The notes: a model not told the origin generated them from the sequence alone. Positions 49,731 to 59,583 are shown, numbered from the stretch's first letter. The stretch is 64,000 nucleotides of DNA from Halodesulfovibrio marinisediminis DSM 17456 (GCF_900129975.1 NZ_FSRG01000003.1:732997-796996); one strand, 5' to 3'. Numbers and translations are program-made.

Positions 49731-50621
49731 TTACGCCAAGTTAATATGACGGTGCTCTTTTGAAACAGCAAAGTCAGTTTTTTTCAAAAATTCGTATATG
49801 GCCTCAGTTACCGAAACAGAGCGGTGTTTTCCACCAGTGCATCCAAAGGCAATGGTAATTCGGTACCGCCCTTCTTTCTCCATTTGCAGAAGAGTAAAGT
49901 GTAATAAATCTTCAAGCTTTTTTAGATATGTTTGTCCCATACTGTGTTTAAGAACATAGCTTACCACAACATCATCTTGGCCCGTATACTTTCGTAACTC
50001 TGGATCATGGTGTGGGTTTGGCAAGAAGCGTAGGTCAAAAATCATATCTGCTTCAGAAGGAGTACTATGCTTAAAGCCAAAGCTCATAAGATGAACTTTA
50101 AGACCTTTTACATCGTTTTCTTCTGACTGCCATCTGCGTTGCAACACGCGGCGTAGGTCGTGAATAGAATATTCTGAAGTATCAAAGATAAAATCTGCTT
50201 CTACACGGGCAGGTGCCATGAGAATACGCTCGTTTGTCATGGCTTGTTCAAGCCCTACTCCATGTCCTTCAAAAGGATGCGGACGTCTCGTTTCTTTATA
50301 TCGGCGGAGAATTACATCAGCACGTGATTCAAGAAAAATGACTGTCGGAGCATAGCCTGCTGCACATAATACTTCGATGAAGTCAGACCATCCATTTTTT
50401 AATGTACACTGCCGAACGTCTACACCAAGCACAATTCCTTTGTAACTCTCAAGCCCACATCCGGTGAGCACTTCTAAAAATTGAGGTGCCATAGACACCG
50501 GAAGTCCATCGATAGTGTAGTACGCCATGTCTTCAAAGACTTTAAGGGCACTACTTTTGCCAGCTCCAGAGAGGCCGGCAACAATAATTAGAGGGATTGT
50601 TTGCTGAGCTACAGAGGTCAT
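49731..50621 (-). CDS. rapZ: RapZ-type RNase adapter / nucleotide-binding protein
   Basis: 296 residues, family length. The Walker A loop is VAGLSGAGKSSALKVFEDM; the conserved YTIDGLP follows. The C-terminal domain has DLRFLPNPHHDPELR and AFGCTGGKHRSVSV. In E. coli RapZ directs RNase E to GlmZ to set GlmS levels and so cell-envelope precursor supply. Here the same family sits in the classical rpoN-hpf-ptsN-rapZ block. It is 12 bp after ptsN. The RNA partner is unknown. Confidence 0.94.
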   Translation of the reverse strand: MTSVAQQTIPLIIVAGLSGAGKSSALKVFEDMAYYTIDGLPVSMAPQFLEVLTGCGLESYKGIVLGVDVRQCTLKNGWSDFIEVLCAAGYAPTVIFLESRADVILRRYKETRRPHPFEGHGVGLEQAMTNERILMAPARVEADFIFDTSEYSIHDLRRVLQRRWQSEENDVKGLKVHLMSFGFKHSTPSEADMIFDLRFLPNPHHDPELRKYTGQDDVVVSYVLKHSMGQTYLKKLEDLLHFTLLQMEKEGRYRITIAFGCTGGKHRSVSVTEAIYEFLKKTDFAVSKEHRHINLA

Positions 50622-50633
50622 AGTGTATTTGTG

Positions 50634-51083
50634 CTAGGCTGCAGATAAAAGGTTCCACAGTGCTTCTTGGGAGTCAGATTCCATAAACAATTGTTTGAAA
50701 TCTTCGTCTTTCAGAAGTCTGGAGATCTGGGCTAGAATGCGTAAATGTGTTCCTGCTACGTTTTCCGGAGCAAGTACCATAAAGAAAATCTTGCATGGCT
50801 TTTGGTCTAGAGCATCAAAATCCAGCCCTTCAAAACTGCGACCTGCCACGACTACTATTTTATCAAGTGAAGCAAGTTTTCCGTGTGGAATGGCGATTCC
50901 ATTACCGATGCCTGTGGTTCCAAGAGCTTCTCGCTCCATAAGAACATTAAATACTTCTTCTGCATCGAGTGATGGATTTTTTTTAACAACAGGAGCCAGA
51001 AGCTCCGCCAGCGCCTCTTGTTTGGTGCTGGCGGTAAGCTCCGGCAATACAAGTTCTTTTTCCAGGTATTCACCCAGTTTCAT
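50634..51083 (-). CDS. ptsN: PTS EIIA-Ntr regulatory protein PtsN
   Basis: 149 residues. The phospho-acceptor His is in GNGIAIPHGKLASL near residue 70. The fold is EIIA-Fru/Mtl-like (LPELTASTKQEALAELL at the start; THLRILAQISRLLKDEDF later). It reports nitrogen/potassium status in the PTS-Ntr branch. It lies 8 bp after hpf in the rpoN block. Confidence 0.93.
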   Translation of the reverse strand: MKLGEYLEKELVLPELTASTKQEALAELLAPVVKKNPSLDAEEVFNVLMEREALGTTGIGNGIAIPHGKLASLDKIVVVAGRSFEGLDFDALDQKPCKIFFMVLAPENVAGTHLRILAQISRLLKDEDFKQLFMESDSQEALWNLLSAA

Positions 51084-51091
51084 TACTTTTC

Positions 51092-51628
51092 CTAGTAAGC
51101 GGGATCTATCAAGCCGAAGTTGTTATCTTTTCGGCGGTACATGATGTTAACCCGCTCGGTTTCGGTATTAAGAAAAACAAGGAAATCATAATCAAGCGCA
51201 TCAAGTTGCATAGCGGCTTCATCAAGATCCATTGGTTGAGGTACAAAATCACTCACTCCGAAAATGGTTCGTTCTGATTCTGCTATTTCTTCCAGAGGGA
51301 TCGTCCCTTCGAGAATAGGCTTTTCTGTGCCCTTACGTTTCTTTTGCAGTTTTTCCGTACTTCGGATGATCTGTGCTTTGAGTTTATCTCGAATCAGATC
51401 AACCGTTGCATACATGTCTTCAGACTGTTCAGTAGCGGAATATGTAAAGTTATCCGTTACAAGTGAAATTTCGGCTTTGTGGCGGAAATTGTCAACAGAA
51501 AGTGAGACTTGCATTTCCACATGTTCAGGGTTCAGTAAGAATCTGCCAAGCTTGCTGAAGCGACGATTGGCATATGCTTTAAGGTGATTGGAAGGCTCAA
51601 AGTTCTTGAAAGTGAATGCGATGTTCAT
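51092..51628 (-). CDS. hpf: Ribosome hibernation-promoting factor, long form
   Basis: 178 residues. The N-terminal S30AE/YfiA domain (FTFKNFEPSNHLKAYANRRFSKL, then VQVSLSVDN-type strands) is joined by a linker to a C-terminal domain (DEAAMQLDALDYDFLVFLNTETERVNIMYRRKDNNFGLI). Long HPF dimerises 70S ribosomes into 100S particles on starvation. It lies 55 bp downstream of rpoN, the usual position. Confidence 0.94.
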   Translation of the reverse strand: MNIAFTFKNFEPSNHLKAYANRRFSKLGRFLLNPEHVEMQVSLSVDNFRHKAEISLVTDNFTYSATEQSEDMYATVDLIRDKLKAQIIRSTEKLQKKRKGTEKPILEGTIPLEEIAESERTIFGVSDFVPQPMDLDEAAMQLDALDYDFLVFLNTETERVNIMYRRKDNNFGLIDPAY

Positions 51629-51683
51629 GTTGCCTCCTAATTTGGATACTTTTTGAAACCCTGTGAGTCAGCTGGGTTCGCTT

Positions 51684-53111
51684 CTAGAATACCACCTTTC
51701 TCTTGGATGATGAAGGGATATTCATTGCGGTACGGTATTTAGCTACAGTTCTTCGTGCAATGTTAACCTGCAGTTTTTCTTTTAAGATTTCTCCGATTTT
51801 TTCGTCGCTTAATGGTTTTTTCGTATTTTCTTCACTAATAAGTTTTTTAATAAGAGCCTTAACGCTCTCAGATCCGACCTGACTACCATCATCAAGGCCA
51901 ATTGCACTGTTGAAGAAGAACTTGAGTTCGAAGATACCGTGCGGGGTCGAAATATACTTATTGGTTGTAATACGGCTTACCGTTGATTCATGCATGCCGA
52001 TATCGTCAGCAATGTCTTTAAGAATTAACGGCTTTAACGAGGTAACGCCGTCTTGGAAGAATTCTTTTTGATATTTAACGATACTTTCAACTACCTTATA
52101 CAAAGTTCGCTGCCGTTGGTACAGACTTTTTATAAGCCAGGATGCGGAACGCATTTTATCCTGATAATAGTCTTTTTCTTCCGAATTGATCGTTTTTGGG
52201 AGTTGCTCAGTCAGCTCACTGAGCTGCAACTGAGGCAGTCCGTCTTCATTAAGGACAATGACGAAGTCCCCTTCGTATTCGTAAATGTAAACGTCTGGAG
52301 AAACGTAATGCGGCTCTCCTCCGCTGAACCGAGCTCCCGGCATAGGGTCGAGGCTCTGGATTACATCAAGATACTCTTTGAGATCTTCAAGAGAAATTTT
52401 GTATTTTCGTGCAAGCGGCTTGTAACGGCGCTTTTCCAGATCCTCAAGATGGTTGGTAATGATATCTACAAGGATTGGGTCACGATCATAGTTAAGGGCT
52501 TTTACTTGAACAAGCAGGCATTCCTGTGGGGTGCGAGCAGCTACTCCGACAGGGTCAAACTGTTGGATATGCGCAATCATTTGTTCAACAGTTTCAACGT
52601 CGCTTTGAGCAATTTGAGCCAGTTCTTCGGAAGATACATGTAAGTACCCATTAGAACTGATGTTACCAATGACAACCTCTCCAACTCGAATCTGTTCTTT
52701 AGTGAGGGGAGAAAGCATCAACTGCCAGTTCAGATGTCCATCTAACGTTGGAGCAGGGGCAAGACGAGCTTCAAAAGAGCTCATTTCTTCCAGTGCTTCA
52801 GATTCCCGCATCGAAACCTGTTTGGTAGTGCTTGAAAAATCGCCCAGATAGTCTTCCCAGTCAGCGTTGTTTGAAAGCTCTTTGTCGTAAGCTTCCTGTT
52901 CGTTTTTTCGCTGTTCTGCGTCAGAAGTTTTGTCTGGATTTACACGTTCTTCTAAGGACTCTTCCAAAAAAGGGTTCTCCAGCAGCTCTTGCTGAACGGT
53001 TTCAGCAAGTTCCACGCGTGAAAGCTGCAACAGTTTGATTGCCTGCTGCAATTGCGGGGTCATTACAAGCTGCTGAGCGAGCTTTAATTGTTGGCGAAGT
53101 TCAAGAGCCAT
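51684..53111 (-). CDS. rpoN: RNA polymerase sigma-54 factor
   Basis: 475 residues. The N-terminal Gln/Leu-rich activator-interacting region (LRQQLKLAQQLVMTPQLQQAIKLLQLSR) is intact. It is followed by an acidic region II, the core-binding domain, an HTH (DIADDIGMHESTVSRITTNKYI) and the RpoN box ARRTVAKYRTAMNIP near the C-terminus. It directs transcription from -24/-12 promoters. It heads the hpf-ptsN-rapZ-EIIA unit, and a terminator separates it from lptB. Confidence 0.96.
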   Translation of the reverse strand: MALELRQQLKLAQQLVMTPQLQQAIKLLQLSRVELAETVQQELLENPFLEESLEERVNPDKTSDAEQRKNEQEAYDKELSNNADWEDYLGDFSSTTKQVSMRESEALEEMSSFEARLAPAPTLDGHLNWQLMLSPLTKEQIRVGEVVIGNISSNGYLHVSSEELAQIAQSDVETVEQMIAHIQQFDPVGVAARTPQECLLVQVKALNYDRDPILVDIITNHLEDLEKRRYKPLARKYKISLEDLKEYLDVIQSLDPMPGARFSGGEPHYVSPDVYIYEYEGDFVIVLNEDGLPQLQLSELTEQLPKTINSEEKDYYQDKMRSASWLIKSLYQRQRTLYKVVESIVKYQKEFFQDGVTSLKPLILKDIADDIGMHESTVSRITTNKYISTPHGIFELKFFFNSAIGLDDGSQVGSESVKALIKKLISEENTKKPLSDEKIGEILKEKLQVNIARRTVAKYRTAMNIPSSSKRKVVF

Positions 53112-53247
53112 ATATAAGAATGTCCTATGTGGTTCGACTAGCTAAAAAGCTGAAATATAATGTATGAGTACTGCCTATCAAAAAACATTCCAAATTAGAT
53201 AACTGACTTCTTTTTTGCCACATAGGAACGTTATATGCAACCAAGAA

Positions 53248-53270
53248 AAAAGCCCGTTGTACGGGCTTTT
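53248..53270 (-). terminator. Terminator between lptB and rpoN
   Basis: Perfect 10-bp stem AAAAGCCCGT (53248-53257) / ACGGGCTTTT (53261-53270) with a TTTTTC tail on the minus strand. Confidence 0.88.
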
Positions 53271-53310
53271 TACAGTTGCACATGTGCAAATTATATTTTT
53301 TATCAAAATG

Positions 53311-54033
53311 CTAGAGACTAAAACCTTCTCCAAGGTAGACGCTACGCGCCTTCGGGTTGTTAACAATCTCCTGCGGTGTGCCGGAAAGAATGATCTGCCC
53401 TTCGTAAACAAGGTTGGCTCTATCGCAAATTTTTAATGTTTCTCTAACGTTGTGGTCGGAAATAAGAACGCCCATCCCTTTATCACGCAATTTGCGGATG
53501 ATGTCCTGAATGTCGTCAACAGCTAGAGGATCAATACCAGCAAACGGTTCGTCGAGGAGAATAAACTTCGGGTCACGGATAAGTGCACGGGCAATTTCAA
53601 GACGACGACGTTCACCACCGGAGATATGCATTGCGTGAGTATCACGAATATGGCTGATGCCGAATTCTTCCATTAATTCTTCGGCGCGTCTTTTCTGAGC
53701 ATCTCGGGAAAGTTCTGTTTGTTCTAAAATGAGCTGCAAGTTTTGATACACAGTCAGTTTTTTGAAAACAGAGCTTTCCTGAGGAAGGTAACTTAGACCG
53801 ATTCGAGCACGTTCGTGCAATGGCCAGTCTGTAACTTCCATATCATCTACACGTACAACACCTGCATTTGGTTTGATAATACCGATGAGCATGTAGAACG
53901 TAGTGGTCTTACCTGCACCGTTAGGTCCGAGAAGTCCTACAATTTCGCCCTGCTCCATTTTCAGGTTGATATTGCGGACAACCTCGCGTTTGCCGTAAAT
54001 CTTGCAGAGTCCTTCAGCTTGAATAACAGACAT
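53311..54033 (-). CDS. lptB: LPS export ABC ATPase LptB
   Basis: 240 residues, single ATPase domain. Walker A is GPNGAGKTTTFYM, the Q-loop LPQESSVFKKLT, the signature ISGGERRRLEIARAL, Walker B FILLDEPFAGIDP and the switch His in ISDHNVRETL. It powers LptFG extraction of LPS from the inner membrane. Its start abuts the lptA stop. lptF and lptG are not in the window. Confidence 0.95.
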   Translation of the reverse strand: MSVIQAEGLCKIYGKREVVRNINLKMEQGEIVGLLGPNGAGKTTTFYMLIGIIKPNAGVVRVDDMEVTDWPLHERARIGLSYLPQESSVFKKLTVYQNLQLILEQTELSRDAQKRRAEELMEEFGISHIRDTHAMHISGGERRRLEIARALIRDPKFILLDEPFAGIDPLAVDDIQDIIRKLRDKGMGVLISDHNVRETLKICDRANLVYEGQIILSGTPQEIVNNPKARSVYLGEGFSL

Positions 54034-54564
54034 TTATTTTTTTACCTTGTTACTTGGTGCTGAAAAAATTGCTTCTACTGGCTGGCTGGAGGAACCAAGC
54101 ACTTCACTACGGTTTTCTTTTACCCAGAACTTGATCTTGTTGCCAGTAATTGTGTTTTTCCCTTCACTTAATTTTGGAGAACCAGTCATGACGAGCAGTT
54201 CATCCTTTAAAGTGTAGGTTGCTTTGTCACACGTACCTCTTCTGTCCTTTTCCATTTTAATGCGGACATTGCCTTCTGAGATAATTTTTTCAATTTTACC
54301 AGGGTTGATGCCGCTAGCTTCTTTTGATTTTGGAGCATTTTTGTCACTCTGCAAGTACACAGTTACTTTGTTTGCCCACATATCAGCCTGCGGATGTCTT
54401 ACGATAACGTTTCCGGTAAACACGACTGTTTGACCGTCAGCGCTGTATGTCATTTTTTCAGAGGTAACTTTTACGTCATCTTTAGCTGGTTCTGCCATAA
54501 CGGCAGTGCCGGTAATGGTTAAGAGACAAAAAGATAAAATCAGAATTCGGAACAGGGCTTTCAT
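54034..54564 (-). CDS. lptA: LPS bridge protein LptA (OstA domain)
   Basis: 176 residues. A signal peptide ends near VMAEPAKD. The mature part is an OstA/LptA beta-jellyroll repeat: KMTYSADGQTVVFTGNVIVRHP, KIEKIISEGNVRIKMEKDRR, ATYTLKDELLVMTGSPKLSEGKN. It forms the periplasmic bridge carrying LPS. It overlaps lptC by one base. Confidence 0.93.
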   Translation of the reverse strand: MKALFRILILSFCLLTITGTAVMAEPAKDDVKVTSEKMTYSADGQTVVFTGNVIVRHPQADMWANKVTVYLQSDKNAPKSKEASGINPGKIEKIISEGNVRIKMEKDRRGTCDKATYTLKDELLVMTGSPKLSEGKNTITGNKIKFWVKENRSEVLGSSSQPVEAIFSAPSNKVKK

Positions 54565-55151
54565 TATTTTTCTCCACCAGTTGCTTTATCCAGGTTTTCA
54601 GCGCGGAAATTCACAACCACATTACCGGTTGCAGTAATTGTATTTTCTTTCAGGTTCCAACTTGCATTGTCGGATGACCCGTTAAATCCTTCGCCTGTAA
54701 AGATCACATTACCGGTCATAATGAGCAGTTTCTTTTTATCTTCAAAAGTAAGCTCACTACTAGTAATGGTCCCTTTCTGGTTGGTTACTGTCACGTCACC
54801 CCATAAACGGGCAACGCCTTTATTCTGGTTTATAGTGCCGTTTGGTGCCACAATGTGCACTTTATCGCGGTCTGGCTGAACAAAGTATGTGATATCAGGC
54901 TCAGCAAGATCAATTATGCTCTCATCTTTTTGATACCAGCCATTGGTTGCTTTAAGAGTCCATAGCTCCTTACCAGCTTCACCCTGTTTCAGCTCAATAC
55001 CTTTTAAAGAAAGGTCAACATTTGTTTTAGCATTATTGCCTATGGCTTCACTGACTTCATCTGCAATCTGTTTTTCAACAGAACTTTGCAGGTAGTACAG
55101 CCCGCCGCCAAGCAAAGCTAATAATGCTCCCCAAATCAACCATTTTCTCAT
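54564..55151 (-). CDS. lptC: LPS export protein LptC
   Basis: 195 residues. One N-terminal membrane helix (LIWGALLALLGGGLYYL) is followed by a periplasmic LptC jellyroll (LSLKGIELKQGEAGKELWTLKATNGWYQK) and an OstA-like repeat (GTITSSELTFEDKKKLLIMTGNVIFTG). It links LptBFG to LptA. Its ATG directly follows the kdsC stop. Confidence 0.92.
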   Translation of the reverse strand: MRKWLIWGALLALLGGGLYYLQSSVEKQIADEVSEAIGNNAKTNVDLSLKGIELKQGEAGKELWTLKATNGWYQKDESIIDLAEPDITYFVQPDRDKVHIVAPNGTINQNKGVARLWGDVTVTNQKGTITSSELTFEDKKKLLIMTGNVIFTGEGFNGSSDNASWNLKENTITATGNVVVNFRAENLDKATGGEK

Positions 55152-55673
55152 TTAATCACCTATAGTGTTCACAATACCTTCAAGCTTTCCTTGAGAGTAC
55201 ATAATAAAATTGAGTGCTTCGCGGACAGCTCCGTGTCCACCTTTAGCTTCTGTTTGTAACACTGCGACTTCTTTAACTTCCTGCATTGCGTTTGCCACAG
55301 CAATAGGAAGCCCTACTTGGCGCATGGGTGCCAAGTCAACCCAGTCGTCACCAATATACGCAATCTGGTGCCAATCAAGATCATACTTTTCTTTGATCTC
55401 TTTAATGCACGCCATCTTTTTTAAATGGCCGGCGTAGTAATCAACAATGCCAAGATCGTTCATTCGAGAAGCAACAGATTTTGCTTCTAGTCCTGTAATA
55501 ACGCCAATGATAAGGTCACAAGCCTGAGCTGCTTTAATACCAAGTCCATCGAGCACGTTAAACCGTTTTGTTACGTTACCTTCATGGTCATAGTATAACC
55601 CACCATCAGTGAGCACACCATCACAATCAAGGATAATGAGTTTAATACCCTTGGCTAACGTCTCAGCTTTCAT
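55152..55673 (-). CDS. kdsC: 3-deoxy-D-manno-octulosonate-8-phosphate phosphatase
   Basis: 173 residues, HAD type C0 without cap. Motif I is [18 protein letters not shown], with [12 protein letters not shown], then the [14 protein letters not shown] and [12 protein letters not shown] motifs. It removes phosphate from Kdo-8-P. It overlaps kdsA by 11 bp, so the two consecutive steps are coupled. Confidence 0.95.
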   Translation of the reverse strand: MKAETLAKGIKLIILDCDGVLTDGGLYYDHEGNVTKRFNVLDGLGIKAAQACDLIIGVITGLEAKSVASRMNDLGIVDYYAGHLKKMACIKEIKEKYDLDWHQIAYIGDDWVDLAPMRQVGLPIAVANAMQEVKEVAVLQTEAKGGHGAVREALNFIMYSQGKLEGIVNTIGD

Positions 55674-56487
55674 AGTTCATGCTCCAGAGCGCAGTAAGAT
55701 CACGAAGAAGATGTGGAAGTTTGGCAAGTGGCCAACTGTTAGGGCCGTCGCAAAGAGCGTTGTCCGGATCTGGATGGGTTTCGATGAATACGCCGTTAAC
55801 ACCTGCGGCTACTGCTGCACGGGAAAGGCGAGGAACAAAGGAACGGTCTCCGCCGGAAGAGCCGCCCTGCCCTCCTGGGAGTTGGACAGAGTGTGTTGCA
55901 TCGAACACGACAGGTACGCCGAATGACTGCATAATCAGGAATGAGCGGAAGTCTACAACAAGGTTGTTATAGCCGAAAGATGCGCCACGTTCTGTAAGCA
56001 AAATGTTTTTGTTACCGGTAGAGAACAGTTTATCCAAAGCTGGCTTCATGTCCCACGGTGCGACAAATTGTCCTTTCTTAACATTAATAACGCGACCTGT
56101 ATTTGCAGCAGCAAGAAGAAGGCTGGTCTGGCGGCATAAAAATGCCGGAATCTGCATTACATCTGCCACTTCAGCAACCGGTTCGGCCTGATCTGGTTCG
56201 TGGATGTCGGTTACAACAGGTAAGCCAGTTTCTTCTTTAATGCGTGCCAGCCATTCTATCCCTTTAGTAAGTCCCGGTCCTCTGAAGCTGGACAAAGAAG
56301 TACGGTTTGCTTTGTCGTATGAGCTTTTGAAAATAGCTTTCAGACCGACAGCATCTGCAGCTTCTTTCACTGCGTGTGCGGTCTCCAGCGCAAGCTCAAA
56401 GCTTTCAAGAGCGCACGGTCCGGCAAAAATAAAGGGTTTGGTTGTCAGTTCTGCGTATAAAGCAGATCCGTTTTCGATATGTTTCAT
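55663..56487 (-). CDS. kdsA: 3-deoxy-8-phosphooctulonate synthase
   Basis: 274 residues from ATG 56487; the frame is open to 56574 but the family starts at MKHIENGS. Motifs include [42 protein letters not shown] and [16 protein letters not shown]-type residues at the C-terminus ([20 protein letters not shown]). It condenses PEP with arabinose-5-P to make Kdo-8-P. It leads the kdsA-kdsC-lptC-lptA-lptB operon. Confidence 0.95.
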   Translation of the reverse strand: MKHIENGSALYAELTTKPFIFAGPCALESFELALETAHAVKEAADAVGLKAIFKSSYDKANRTSLSSFRGPGLTKGIEWLARIKEETGLPVVTDIHEPDQAEPVAEVADVMQIPAFLCRQTSLLLAAANTGRVINVKKGQFVAPWDMKPALDKLFSTGNKNILLTERGASFGYNNLVVDFRSFLIMQSFGVPVVFDATHSVQLPGGQGGSSGGDRSFVPRLSRAAVAAGVNGVFIETHPDPDNALCDGPNSWPLAKLPHLLRDLTALWSMNYES

Positions 56488-56795
56488 TTCGGTAATCCTC
56501 TTTGGGAATGTAAAGCGTAAAATTACTCGAATATATGGGGGATTGAAAGAGAAAATCGGGACATGCGAATGCATGCCCCGATTTTTATTAATGACAGACT
56601 ATTGCCTCTGGTGTCTGGAGATATTTTGTTGCACTTTCCTTATCCATAATTTTGTCAAAGGGGTTGTAAAAAGGCTCTTCCCAGACCCTTTTTAAATACT
56701 TTTTTATGATGGAGTATCCTAAAAATAAGTAAGTTAGAATCGGGGGCAGGAGGAAGTCCCCTGCCCGCCGGAGGCATGTATATATTCGGTTAAAA
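56488..56795. other. Spacer between pyrG and kdsA
   Basis: 308 bp without a gene. It contains the terminator-like hairpin at 56553-56584 and a GC-rich inverted repeat (GGGCAGG 56744-56750 / CCTGCCC 56760-56766) near the pyrG stop. A TTGACA on - near 56660 lacks a fitting -10. Nothing else is seen. Confidence 0.5.
56553..56585 (-). terminator. Hairpin after pyrG, before kdsA
   Basis: 14-bp stem with one A-C mismatch: AAATCGGGACATGC (56553-56566) / GCATGCCCCGATTT (56571-56584), loop GAAT. On - the tail is TTTTCTCTTTC; on + it is TTATTA after T2. Confidence 0.65.
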
Positions 56796-58430
56796 TTACT
56801 TCTTATTTGCTTTAGAAGCTTTGATGAACTCGCGGAACAATGGATGCGGGTTCATCGGAGTGGATTTGAACTCTGGGTGGAACTGACAAGCGAGGAACCA
56901 AGGGTGGTCTTTCACTTCAACAATCTCAACAAGAGTTTCATCCGGAGAAACACCGGAGAATACCATTCCTGCTTCTTCAAGGCGTTTGAAGTAAGCATTG
57001 TTGAATTCGTAACGGTGACGGTGACGTTCAGAAATCATATCTTCACCGTAAGCGGTGTGCGCATTGGTTTTTGCAATAACTTTACATGGGTATGCGCCAA
57101 GACGGAGTGTGCCGCCTTTATCAGTGTCTTCGTCACGTTTTTCAACAGCTTCTTTACGGAAGTCGTACCATTCTGTCATGAGGTAGATGATTGGCTCTTG
57201 AGCGTTTTCATCAAACTCAACAGAAGTTGCTTCTTTAATGCCCACTACGTTGCGAGCATATTCGATAACTGCGAGCTGCATGCCGAGGCAGATACCGAAG
57301 AAAGGAATTTTCTTTTCACGAGCATAGTTGATAGCAAGCATTTTGCCTTCAACACCGCGGTGACCAAAGCCGCCAGGTACGAGGATGCCGTCGAGACCTT
57401 TGAGTTTGGAAGCAACGTTCTTAGCGTTAATTTCTTCTGAGTTAACATATTCAAACTCAACGCTAACGCGGTTAGCAAGGCCGCCGTGTACCAGAGCTTC
57501 GTGAAGACTTTTGTATGCTTCTTTAAGGTCAACGTATTTACCGACAATACCGATTTTTACGCTGCCTTTAGGGTTTCTAAAGTTGTGAAGCAGGTTCTGC
57601 CATGCAGCAAGGTCTGCGTTTTTCGCTGGAAGGCGAAGCATGATTGCGATTTTCTGGTCGAGACCTTCATCGTAAAATGCGAGAGGCACTTCGTAGATGT
57701 TATCAACGTCTGCACAGGAGAATACAGCGTCACGGTCTACGTTACAGAAAAGTGCGATTTTGTGTTTAAGGTGATCATCAATTGGTTTTTCACAACGGCA
57801 GATGATCATATCTGGCTGAATACCGATAGAACGGAGTTCTTTTACGCTGTGCTGGGTTGGCTTGGTTTTGTGCTCGCCAGCAGCTTTGAGGTAAGGAACC
57901 AGAGTCAGGTGGATGTACATGCACTGCTCGCGACCAAGGTCGGTGCGGAGCTGACGAATTGCTTCAAGGAATGGAAGACCTTCAATGTCGCCAACGGTAC
58001 CACCGATTTCGATGATTGCTACATCAAGGTCATCGCTTGCGAGGCTAAGGACACATTTTTTGATTTCGTCAGTGATGTGCGGGATAACCTGTACAGTACC
58101 ACCAAGGTAATCGCCACGACGTTCTTTAGTGATTACTTTATGGTAGATGGAACCGGAGGTGTAGTTGTTTTTCTGAGAAAGAGGAACGTTGAGGTAACGC
58201 TCGTAATGACCGAGGTCGAGGTCAGTTTCAGCACCGTCATCCGTTACATACACCTCACCATGCTGAAACGGGTTCATGGTACCCGGGTCAACGTTGATAT
58301 AAGGGTCGAGTTTCTGAATGGTTACATTTAAACCTCTAGCTTTAAGGAGAACACCAATTGATGCAGCTGAAAGGCCCTTCCCTAAAGAAGATAAAACCCC
58401 ACCAGTAACGAAGATAAACTTAGTTTTCAT
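56796..58430 (-). CDS. pyrG: CTP synthase
   Basis: 544 residues, family length. The N-terminal amidoligase domain has [20 protein letters not shown] and [18 protein letters not shown]. The C-terminal glutamine amidotransferase has VPGGFGHRG, the nucleophile Cys in [15 protein letters not shown], and His/Glu in CQFHPEFKS. It makes CTP from UTP, ATP and glutamine; CTP also feeds CMP-Kdo, matching the kds neighbours. Confidence 0.97.
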   Translation of the reverse strand: MKTKFIFVTGGVLSSLGKGLSAASIGVLLKARGLNVTIQKLDPYINVDPGTMNPFQHGEVYVTDDGAETDLDLGHYERYLNVPLSQKNNYTSGSIYHKVITKERRGDYLGGTVQVIPHITDEIKKCVLSLASDDLDVAIIEIGGTVGDIEGLPFLEAIRQLRTDLGREQCMYIHLTLVPYLKAAGEHKTKPTQHSVKELRSIGIQPDMIICRCEKPIDDHLKHKIALFCNVDRDAVFSCADVDNIYEVPLAFYDEGLDQKIAIMLRLPAKNADLAAWQNLLHNFRNPKGSVKIGIVGKYVDLKEAYKSLHEALVHGGLANRVSVEFEYVNSEEINAKNVASKLKGLDGILVPGGFGHRGVEGKMLAINYAREKKIPFFGICLGMQLAVIEYARNVVGIKEATSVEFDENAQEPIIYLMTEWYDFRKEAVEKRDEDTDKGGTLRLGAYPCKVIAKTNAHTAYGEDMISERHRHRYEFNNAYFKRLEEAGMVFSGVSPDETLVEIVEVKDHPWFLACQFHPEFKSTPMNPHPLFREFIKASKANKK

Positions 58431-58706
58431 TCTTTCTCGCCTACGACGTAGTTATTAAAAATTGATTAATGACCAAAGTCACATATATTTGTTTCGAACG
58501 TATCTCGTCCGTATACACTTTTTTTGAAGTTACGTCAGCCGTTGACTGTTATCTCTGACGCAACTATAACTATTGTCCCGAATTATTAAAACGGTGACTT
58601 TTTTTTTGCTTTCAAAAACCGTGAGTCACTACCCGAACTGCTCGGGTAAGTAAAGCGACTTTTTGTAAAGCCCCGTGTTAATCTTTTTTTAGGAGAAACT
58701 TGAGCA
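58431..58706. other. Divergent spacer with a structured leader before the PurQ-type gene
   Basis: 276 bp. Two alternative pairings are visible: ACGG (58591-58594) with CCGT (58619-58622), or GTGACT (58594-58599) with AGTCAC (58624-58629); they are mutually exclusive. A third hairpin TACCCGA/TCGGGTA lies at 58630-58648. It might be a regulatory leader; no known riboswitch consensus is recognised. Confidence 0.3.
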
Positions 58707-59516
58707 ATGACCCAGGTTAATACTCTGGTAATTACCGGCTATGGGACAAACTGCGAGGTTGAATGCGCGCATGCTGCAAAAATTTCTGGAGCAGATCGTG
58801 TTGAAATTAAGCATTTTTCAGACCTCATTTCCGGTGACACCAGTTTAACAGATTTCAATTTTTTGATTCTGCCGGGTGGTTTTCTTGATGGTGACGATCT
58901 GGGTGCTGCTCAAGCTGCCGCGAACCGTTGGCGGCATGCTAAGACTGAGCAGGGCGAACCCCTTCTTGATCAACTTAAAACCTTTTTTACCAATGGCGGC
59001 ATTATCTTTGGTATTTGCAACGGCTTCCAGCTGCTTGTAAAACTTGGATTACTGCCTGCAATTGACGAATTGTACTTTGAGCGTCAGGTTTCCTTATCAC
59101 ATAACGATTCTGCCCGATATGAAGACAGATGGGTGCATCTTAAAGCTAATGCAAACAGCCCGTGCGTGTTCACAAAAGGTGTTGATACGTTGTACATTCC
59201 TGTGCGTCATGGTGAAGGAAAAATTATTGCAAAAGATGAAGCAACTCTTACTGCTCTGCAAGAGAACAACTTGATCGCCCTGCAATACATTGATCCTGAA
59301 TCCGGTGAGGTTACACAGGAATACCCAATGAACCCTAACGGTTCTCCTTTGGGTATCGCTGGCTTAACTGATCCTTCCGGTCGCATCCTTGGAATGATGC
59401 CGCATCCGGAAGCATACAACCACCCTACCAACCATCCGGGCTGGACTGCTGGTAAAACAGCAGAACTCGGCACCATTTTGATCAAAAACGGCATAGACTA
59501 CTTAAAGAGTCTGTAG
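58707..59516 (+). CDS. purQ: PurQ-type phosphoribosylformylglycinamidine synthase glutaminase subunit
   Basis: 269 residues. It has the class I amidotransferase triad: nucleophile Cys in IIFGICNGFQLLVKLG and His/Glu in MMPHPEAYNHP. The N-terminus is VNTLVITGYGTNCEVECAHAA and ILPGGFLDGDDLGAA follows. It supplies ammonia to the PurL step of purine synthesis. The protein is ~40 residues longer than small PurQ (about 225) and resembles the amidotransferase module of large PurL. ATG 58707 follows TAGGAGAAACTTGAGCA. Confidence 0.88.
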   Translation: MTQVNTLVITGYGTNCEVECAHAAKISGADRVEIKHFSDLISGDTSLTDFNFLILPGGFLDGDDLGAAQAAANRWRHAKTEQGEPLLDQLKTFFTNGGIIFGICNGFQLLVKLGLLPAIDELYFERQVSLSHNDSARYEDRWVHLKANANSPCVFTKGVDTLYIPVRHGEGKIIAKDEATLTALQENNLIALQYIDPESGEVTQEYPMNPNGSPLGIAGLTDPSGRILGMMPHPEAYNHPTNHPGWTAGKTAELGTILIKNGIDYLKSL

Positions 59517-59539
59517 CAGCTTTGTGATATAATATAAGT

Positions 59540-59563
59540 TGGCTCCGGCTCTGGTCGGAGCCA
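59540..59563 (+). terminator. Hairpin after the PurQ-type gene
   Basis: TGGCTCCG (59540-59547) / CGGAGCCA (59556-59563), followed by CTATTATTTT; a weak terminator placed directly before the next gene's Shine-Dalgarno. Confidence 0.5.
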
Positions 59564-59583
59564 CTATTATTTTAGGAGTGGAT

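Noticed and set aside
57486-58331. 281-codon frame on + opposite pyrG
   Set aside because: Antisense to a fully conserved gene; composition (many Phe, Val, Cys) is that of a complement strand.
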